NCBI GenBank assembly: GCA_009775265.1
Contig: VSPG01000025.1
Span: forward strand, 1-28,091
Direction: 5' to 3'
DNA: 28,091 nucleotides
Source of the DNA: Muribaculaceae bacterium
GTDB taxonomy: Bacteria; Bacteroidota; Bacteroidia; Bacteroidales; Muribaculaceae
Shown here: positions 23,922 to 28,091 of the stretch, piece after piece
How the letters are laid out: the number at the start of each line of letters is the position of its first letter
How positions within the stretch are numbered: position 1 is the first letter of the stretch
Position numbers and translations under genes: made by a program
Notes under the pieces: model-generated
Databases searched by the model: none
The model's input: the letters and a program-made list of their open reading frames with translations, nothing else
What the model was told of the DNA's origin: nothing

Positions 23922-24797
23922 TTATCTCGGACCGCGGTTCTTGAATAGCCCCATCAGGGCGCGGACATAGTCCTCGTCGGTGGCCACGCTGGCGAAGTCG
24001 ATGCGACGGCTGCGCAGCGTCTCGGCCATGCGTTGCTGGCGGTCGTACCACCAGCGCCCGTAGGCTTTACGCACGCGTGAACTTGAAGTGTCAATCCAGC
24101 GTGATGAACCTGTCTCGAGGTCGAGCACGCGCATCAGACCCACGTCGGGCATCTGGGTGTCGCGCTTGTCGTAGACTTGCAGGGCTATGACGTCGTGGCG
24201 GTTGCGGGCTACGGCGAGAGGCTTGGAGTAGTCGTGCTCGTCGATGAAGTCGGATATGAGGAAAGTTGTGCACCGCTTTTTCATCGCGTCAGCAAAATAG
24301 CGCACAGCAGCGCCGATGTCGGTGCCGCGGCTTTCCGGCTTGAAATCGAGCAATTCGCGGATTATAAGCAGGATATGTTTTTTCCCTTTCTGTGGCGGAA
24401 TAAATTTCTCGATTTTGTCGGAAAAGAAAAGAGCGCCTATCTTGTCGTTGTTCTGAGACGCAGAAAAAGCTATGGTTGCTGCTATTTCTGCTATCATTTC
24501 CCGTTTTTCCTGTCCCTCGGCGCCGAAGTAGCGGCTGCCTGACACGTCGACGAGCAGCATCACTGTGAGCTCACGCTCCTCCTCATACACCTTTATATAA
24601 GGATGATTGTGGCGGGCGGTCACGTTCCAGTCGATGTCGCGGATGTCGTCGCCGTATTGGTACTCGCGCACCTCCGAGAACATCATGCCGCGGCCTTTGA
24701 ATGCCGAATGATACTCGCCGGCAAAGATGTTCTGCGACAGGCCGCGGGTCTTGATTTCGATTTTGCGGACTTTCTTTATCAGGTCTTTGGCGTCCAT
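23922..24797 (-). CDS. DUF58 domain protein
   Basis: The product is 291 aa, soluble, and has the DUF58 signature at residues 35-62 (GRGMMFSEVREY, then YGDDIRDIDWN). A VWA-like fold follows from about 78, with a MIDAS-like D84-V-S86-G-S88. DUF58 proteins are near-constant partners of MoxR ATPases and are thought to recruit or present substrates. The gene starts 21 bases after the moxR stop and is followed by the DUF4381-like gene with a 17-base gap. Confidence 0.94.
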   Translation of the reverse strand: MDAKDLIKKVRKIEIKTRGLSQNIFAGEYHSAFKGRGMMFSEVREYQYGDDIRDIDWNVTARHNHPYIKVYEEERELTVMLLVDVSGSRYFGAEGQEKREMIAEIAATIAFSASQNNDKIGALFFSDKIEKFIPPQKGKKHILLIIRELLDFKPESRGTDIGAAVRYFADAMKKRCTTFLISDFIDEHDYSKPLAVARNRHDVIALQVYDKRDTQMPDVGLMRVLDLETGSSRWIDTSSSRVRKAYGRWWYDRQQRMAETLRSRRIDFASVATDEDYVRALMGLFKNRGPR

Positions 24798-24818
24798 GGG
24801 GTGGAGGATGGTTGCGGG

Positions 24819-25814
24819 TTAGGGCACTTGCACCTTGTCAAGAATCTCAGTGATAATCTCGTCGGTGGTTATGTTGTTCGCCTCGGCTTCGTAGGTGACG
24901 CCGATGCGGTGGCGAAGCACGTCGTGGCTGACGGCTATCACGTCTTCCGGAATCACATATCCGCGCTGGTGCAGGAATGCGTAGGCGCGTGCCGCGCGAG
25001 CGAGCGAAATGGACGCACGCGGCGATGCTCCGAAGGATATTATACCGGTCAGGTCGCCGAGGCCGTAATCGGCCGGGAAACGTGTCGCGAACACGATGTC
25101 AACAATATAGCGTTCGATTTTTTCGTCCACGTATATCTGTTCCACGACTTTCTGGGCCTCTATCACTTCTTCCGGCTTGAGCAACGGCTGCACGGTCGTG
25201 CGTGTGCCGGCGATGTTCTGGCGTATGATTATCTTTTCCTCCTCTTTGCTGGGATAGCCTATGACCACTTTCATAAGGAAGCGGTCCACCTGTGCTTCAG
25301 GCAGCGGGTATGTGCCTTCCTGTTCTATGGGGTTCTGGGTGGCCATCACCATGAAAGGTTCGTCGAGAGGGAAGGTGGTGTCGCCTATCGTCACCTGGCG
25401 TTCCTGCATGGCTTCGAGCAGGGCGCTCTGCACCTTGGCTGGGGCGCGGTTGATTTCGTCGGCAAGCACGAAATTGGCGAAAATGGGGCCTTTCTTAATC
25501 TGGAACTGCTCGTTTTTTACGCTGTATATCATCGTGCCCATGACATCGGCAGGAAGCAGGTCGGGAGTGAACTGTATGCGGCTGTAGCGGGCGTCGATAA
25601 GCTGTGCGAGTGTTTTTATGGCGAGTGTCTTGGCAAGGCCGGGCACGCCTTCAAGCAGCACGTGGCCGTTGCTCAGCAGCGCTATCAGGAGGCTTTCCAC
25701 GAGGTGTTTCTGCCCGACGATGGTTTTGTCCATGCCGTGCGTCACCATGTTGATAAAATCGGCCTTAGAGGCCACAAGGGCGTTGAGTTCACGGATGTTT
25801 ACGGTGTCACTCAT
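24819..25814 (-). CDS. moxR: MoxR-family AAA+ ATPase of the bat operon
   Basis: The product is 331 aa. Walker A is GVPGLAKT (56-63), Walker B ends at D119-E120 (NFVLADEINR), sensor 1 is in ATQNPIEQEGTYPLPEAQ (N161), and DRF at 177-179 is near the Arg-finger position. A C-terminal lid with GASPRASI follows, typical of MoxR. It probably acts as a cytoplasmic chaperone-like ATPase that matures or remodels the Bat membrane complex together with the DUF58 protein. It is the first gene of the operon, with a promoter-like element about 80 bases upstream. Confidence 0.95.
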   Translation of the reverse strand: MSDTVNIRELNALVASKADFINMVTHGMDKTIVGQKHLVESLLIALLSNGHVLLEGVPGLAKTLAIKTLAQLIDARYSRIQFTPDLLPADVMGTMIYSVKNEQFQIKKGPIFANFVLADEINRAPAKVQSALLEAMQERQVTIGDTTFPLDEPFMVMATQNPIEQEGTYPLPEAQVDRFLMKVVIGYPSKEEEKIIIRQNIAGTRTTVQPLLKPEEVIEAQKVVEQIYVDEKIERYIVDIVFATRFPADYGLGDLTGIISFGASPRASISLARAARAYAFLHQRGYVIPEDVIAVSHDVLRHRIGVTYEAEANNITTDEIITEILDKVQVP

Positions 25815-25895
25815 AAGTGTAGAAGTTGAGTATTATGTAGTTGCTTTTTATTAGGCTTGACGATAATGTGTGCGCACTCCTGCGCATTTCACGCA

Positions 25896-25903
25896 CAAAA
25901 TTA
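25896..25903 (-). promoter_or_regulatory. Possible -7 element of the bat operon promoter
   Basis: The minus strand reads TAATTTTG, a full match to TAnnTTTG, 82 bases before the moxR ATG. A clear -33 TTTG at the normal spacing is missing; the nearest is only 12 bases away. It lies in the only sizeable gap upstream of the operon. Confidence 0.4.
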
Positions 25904-26020
25904 CTACTATAACAACAAAACGTTAAACGGCGAATGTTAATTTTAGCTATTTTTCGTTGCGGGGACTGAATCTTTAACGTAATTTATGACTCATGCCTGC
26001 CGTAGGCATTCTATATGAGC

Positions 26021-26028
26021 TAAATTTG
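26021..26028 (+). promoter_or_regulatory. Possible -7 element of the aldo-keto reductase promoter
   Basis: TAAATTTG matches TAnnTTTG and lies 30 bases before the ATG at 26059. No clear TTTG is seen at -33. A short dyad ATGCCT-GCCGT-AGGCAT (25993-26009) sits just upstream, where it could be an operator. Confidence 0.4.
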
Positions 26029-26058
26029 CGCAAACAAGACAAATAGCCCGACAAAACT

Positions 26059-27078
26059 ATGATAAATGAAGTGTATTCGGCGTCGCCCGCGCGCTATGAA
26101 AGCGGGATGAGCTACCGCCGTTGCGGACGCAGTGGCATATCGCTTCCGGCCGTAAGTCTCGGCCTGTGGCAGAACTTCGGCGACACGGCTCCATTTGCGC
26201 GCAGCCGCGATATGGTGCGCTATGCATTCGACCATGGGGTGACGCATTTCGATCTGGCCAACAACTACGGACCGGCATATGGTTCGGCCGAGGAGACTTT
26301 CGGCCGCATCATTGCGGCGGATATGCGTCCATACCGTCATGAAATGTTTATATCCACAAAGGCGGGCTATGATATGTGGCCGGGACCTTACGGGGTGGGC
26401 GGGTCTCGCAAATACCTATTGACGTCGCTCGACGAGAGCCTGCGCCGCATGCGTCTCGAATATGTAGACCTGTTCTATAGCCACCGGTTCGACCCCGACA
26501 CCCCGGCCGAGGAAACCCTCCAGGCGCTTGTCGGTGCTGTGCGCTCGGGCAAAGCCCTTTATGTAGGGCTGTCCAACTGGCCGGCTGCCGAAGCAGCGGC
26601 TGCCTACCGCTATCTTGCCGAGCGGGATGTGCACTGCCTGCTGTATCAAGGTCGCATAAACATGCTTGACCGCGACCGTGTGCGAGGGGGCGAGCTTCAG
26701 GGTGCCGCCGATGCCGGTACGGGCTTCATAGCATTCTCGCCTCTTGCGCAAGGTATTCTTACCGACCGCTACCTTGCAGGTGTGCCTGCGGGAAGCAGGG
26801 CGTCAGAGCAGCGCACTTTGCCGTCGGCGCGTCTCACAACCGAAGTGCTCGACCGCGTGAGGCGTCTTGCAGAGATAGCAGTCGGGCGCGGACAGACAAT
26901 GGCGCAGATGGCTGTGGCATGGCTGCTTGCCGACACTCGCATCACGTCTGTAATAGTCGGTGCAAGTTCTGTTTCACAGCTTGCCGATAATCTACGCGCA
27001 GTCGACAACATCAACTTCACAGACGAAGAACTTGTCCGCATTGATGATATTATCGGTGTTGATTCTTTCTTCTCATGA
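26059..27078 (+). CDS. Aldo-keto reductase, YghZ/Gpr (L-glyceraldehyde 3-phosphate reductase) type
   Basis: The product is 339 aa, typical of AKR14-like proteins. The catalytic tetrad is D65 (HFDLANNY), Y70, K101 (ISTKAGYDMWPGPYG) and H142 (LFYSHRFDP). NADPH-binding residues lie in the C-terminal ITSVIVGASSVSQLADN. The blocks FDLANNYGP, STKAGYDMWPGPYG and GSRKYL are those of E. coli YghZ, which reduces L-glyceraldehyde 3-phosphate and methylglyoxal. The first ATG is chosen because the ARYESGMSYR lead-in matches the YghZ N-terminus. The region after the sixth strand reads YQGRINMLDR, slightly unlike the usual QPSYN-NR. It stands alone on the plus strand, divergent from the bat operon. Confidence 0.92.
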   Translation: MINEVYSASPARYESGMSYRRCGRSGISLPAVSLGLWQNFGDTAPFARSRDMVRYAFDHGVTHFDLANNYGPAYGSAEETFGRIIAADMRPYRHEMFISTKAGYDMWPGPYGVGGSRKYLLTSLDESLRRMRLEYVDLFYSHRFDPDTPAEETLQALVGAVRSGKALYVGLSNWPAAEAAAAYRYLAERDVHCLLYQGRINMLDRDRVRGGELQGAADAGTGFIAFSPLAQGILTDRYLAGVPAGSRASEQRTLPSARLTTEVLDRVRRLAEIAVGRGQTMAQMAVAWLLADTRITSVIVGASSVSQLADNLRAVDNINFTDEELVRIDDIIGVDSFFS

Positions 27079-27124
27079 TTAGGGTAAAGATTTAAAAACT
27101 ATAATTGTCTCAAAGCTTATTGAA

Positions 27125-27820
27125 ATGAAAAATATTTTGTGGAAATTATCTGTTGTTGGCATCCTGTTGGTTTTGGCGGGATGTGGAAACCGCACGGAAA
27201 GAAGAATAAAAGATTTGGTTGTAGAGTCTATCAAATCGAAATTGTATTATCCGGAATCTTACGATGAAGCGTCTTTTAGGTGTGATAGTCTTTTCGTGCA
27301 AGTTTTTACGAGGGAAAATCTAAGGAAGTCCGCTAAAATAATGGATTTAGTTGATGAAATAAAAAGAATTGACAATAAGGTAGTGTATGATGATATAGTA
27401 GTAGCTGAAGTGGCGTGTATCGGTGATATGAGTGGACATGGAAAGGAGAATAGTTATTTATCCAATGATACAGCGAGGAGAGAAAAGTTATTGGAAAAAA
27501 TAACTTTGTTGTTTGATGAAATAGTTGACGAGTATTACATGGAACCGGAATTTTGCGGATTTTATGTTGCTCTTACTTATAGGGCAGAGAATAATGCAGG
27601 TGGTGTAGTAATGGGTGAAGAAGTTTTTATATTGGATAAAGAAGGAACACGTATTTTAGAAACTTTTGACTTAATGGACAATGATGTTTTGCAATATCTT
27701 CAAATGATAGACTTGATTGCAGATGAACTTGGTGAAGAATATACAGAAGAAGATGTAATAGATTTATGCAAGGACATAAAGAGTAAACGGGAATTAATAA
27801 TGAGTAGTATTGGTATCTGA
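27125..27820 (+). CDS. AT-rich lipoprotein of unknown function
   Basis: The product is 231 aa with a signal peptide and clear lipobox (LVLAGC, Cys at about residue 20), so it is a lipid-anchored envelope protein. The mature part is charged and largely helical, with SIKSKLYYPESYDEASFRCD near the start. I recall similar 'L-x-P-x-SY' openings in other Bacteroidetes lipoproteins of unknown role, so this is only a resemblance. It ends with an acidic helix (IADELGEEYTEEDVIDL). The GC content is much lower than that of the aldo-keto reductase 46 bases before it, which points to a separate origin. It might be an orphan immunity-type lipoprotein, but nothing shows this directly. Confidence 0.75.
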   Translation: MKNILWKLSVVGILLVLAGCGNRTERRIKDLVVESIKSKLYYPESYDEASFRCDSLFVQVFTRENLRKSAKIMDLVDEIKRIDNKVVYDDIVVAEVACIGDMSGHGKENSYLSNDTARREKLLEKITLLFDEIVDEYYMEPEFCGFYVALTYRAENNAGGVVMGEEVFILDKEGTRILETFDLMDNDVLQYLQMIDLIADELGEEYTEEDVIDLCKDIKSKRELIMSSIGI

Positions 27821-27980
27821 AAATGGAATAGCTGTCTGCGCATAAACGGCATAAGAGCGAAAGCCAACAAGAGACGCGCTATAAACATGTTATTTATAAA
27901 TTAGGTAGGTCGGATATTTGGGGGCAGTCTCAAAATCATATAATTAAAATTATTACTGTCCGCTAAACCATAAAAGGGTG

Positions 27981-28020
27981 AGTCCAACTTCTTGAACAGC
28001 AGAAGTTGGGCTTGCTTTTT
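27981..28020. terminator. Strong hairpin terminator, possibly bidirectional
   Basis: CCAACTTCT (27984-27992) pairs with AGAAGTTGG (28001-28009) over an 8-base loop; three further pairs including one G-U extend the stem. On the plus strand GC-TTGC-TTTTT follows (28016-28020). On the minus strand the stem is followed by CACCCTTTT. It sits between a plus-strand gene and a minus-strand gene end, so it can serve both. Confidence 0.7.
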
Positions 28021-28037
28021 GTATTTGACAAGCCCCC

Positions 28038-28091
28038 TCAGCAGTTTTCGGGATCTTCAGGAGGGGATTCCGAGGCCTCTGCGAGCATGAT
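28038..28091 (-). CDS. C-terminal fragment of an unidentified minus-strand gene
   Basis: The minus strand is open from the right edge to a TGA at 28038-28040 and encodes LAEASESPPEDPENC before the stop. The acidic, proline-containing tail, the GC content and the terminator 20 bases further on support a real gene end. Seventeen codons are too few to identify it; a transposase or another accessory gene is possible but not shown. Confidence 0.45.
   Translation of the reverse strand: MMLAEASESPPEDPENC

Noticed and set aside
23905..24051. Extended N-terminus of the DUF4381-like protein (49 extra residues)
   Set aside because: The extension overlaps the DUF58 gene and is Arg/His-rich; the later ATG begins a normal signal peptide.
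24603..25829. 408-aa plus-strand open frame opposite moxR and DUF58
   Set aside because: It is antisense to two well-supported genes, the protein is rich in His, Tyr and Val with no motif, and open antisense frames are common here because of the GC-biased codon use.
27700..27888. 62-aa minus-strand frame with a hydrophobic start
   Set aside because: Most of it is antisense to the lipoprotein gene and nothing supports translation; a decayed gene start cannot be excluded but is not shown.
27940..27953. Palindrome ATAATTAAAATTAT as a possible mobile-element end
   Set aside because: It is short and AT-only, and no matching inverted copy or target duplication is visible in the window.

Overview
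The window looks like chromosomal DNA from a Bacteroidales bacterium, most likely a Muribaculaceae-type gut organism of moderately high GC. The reasons are the long IspG with an inserted domain, a complete bat (Bacteroides aerotolerance) operon, a Sec-exported Rhs/YD-repeat protein of Bacteroidetes type, and several sites matching the Bacteroidetes promoter pattern TTTG-N19-21-TAnnTTTG. No tRNA, rRNA or CRISPR array was seen. Almost all genes lie on the minus strand, so transcription runs from about 25.8 kb down to 1. Only the last 2 kb carries plus-strand genes.

Left accessory region (1-7800). A near-consensus promoter at 7769-7800 drives a secreted 325-aa companion protein. It is coupled by an ATGA overlap to a 2012-aa Rhs/YD-repeat protein. 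The last ~226 residues of the Rhs protein, after the IDLTGRE core end, form an AT-richer tip with a coiled-coil-like stretch and a zincin motif (HELMH). Ten bases downstream is a small AT-rich lipoprotein gene, the likely immunity partner. Beyond it lie a short remnant resembling the Rhs C-terminal tail and the start of a second, nearly identical lipoprotein gene that runs off the left edge. This is the architecture of a polymorphic toxin with stacked immunity cassettes.

Housekeeping block (7835-17381). This holds an M16 zinc peptidase, ispG, a PAP2-like membrane protein, rpoN (sigma-54), an omega-amidase-type nitrilase, a small PlsC-like acyltransferase, a 120-aa helical protein, thrC, a DUF2007-universal stress fusion protein and a small HTH protein. 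Most are separated by 50 bases or fewer. A weak hairpin with a T-run plus a promoter-like site between the omega-amidase and rpoN suggests a transcription boundary. A large inverted repeat separates the HTH gene from the stress protein gene.

Bat operon (17510-25814). The eight genes are moxR, a DUF58 protein, a DUF4381-like membrane protein, batA, batB, batC, batD and batE, with very short gaps or 4-base overlaps at most junctions. A MoxR AAA+ ATPase probably remodels a membrane complex of von Willebrand A proteins, TPR proteins and Ig-like BatD in the cell envelope.

Right end (25815-28091). The divergent region carries promoter-like sites for both directions. A YghZ/Gpr-type aldo-keto reductase follows on the plus strand, then an AT-rich orphan lipoprotein, a strong hairpin terminator and the C-terminal 17 codons of an unidentified minus-strand gene entering from outside. 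The most interesting candidate for an under-described system is the Rhs-zincin/companion/duplicated-lipoprotein locus.
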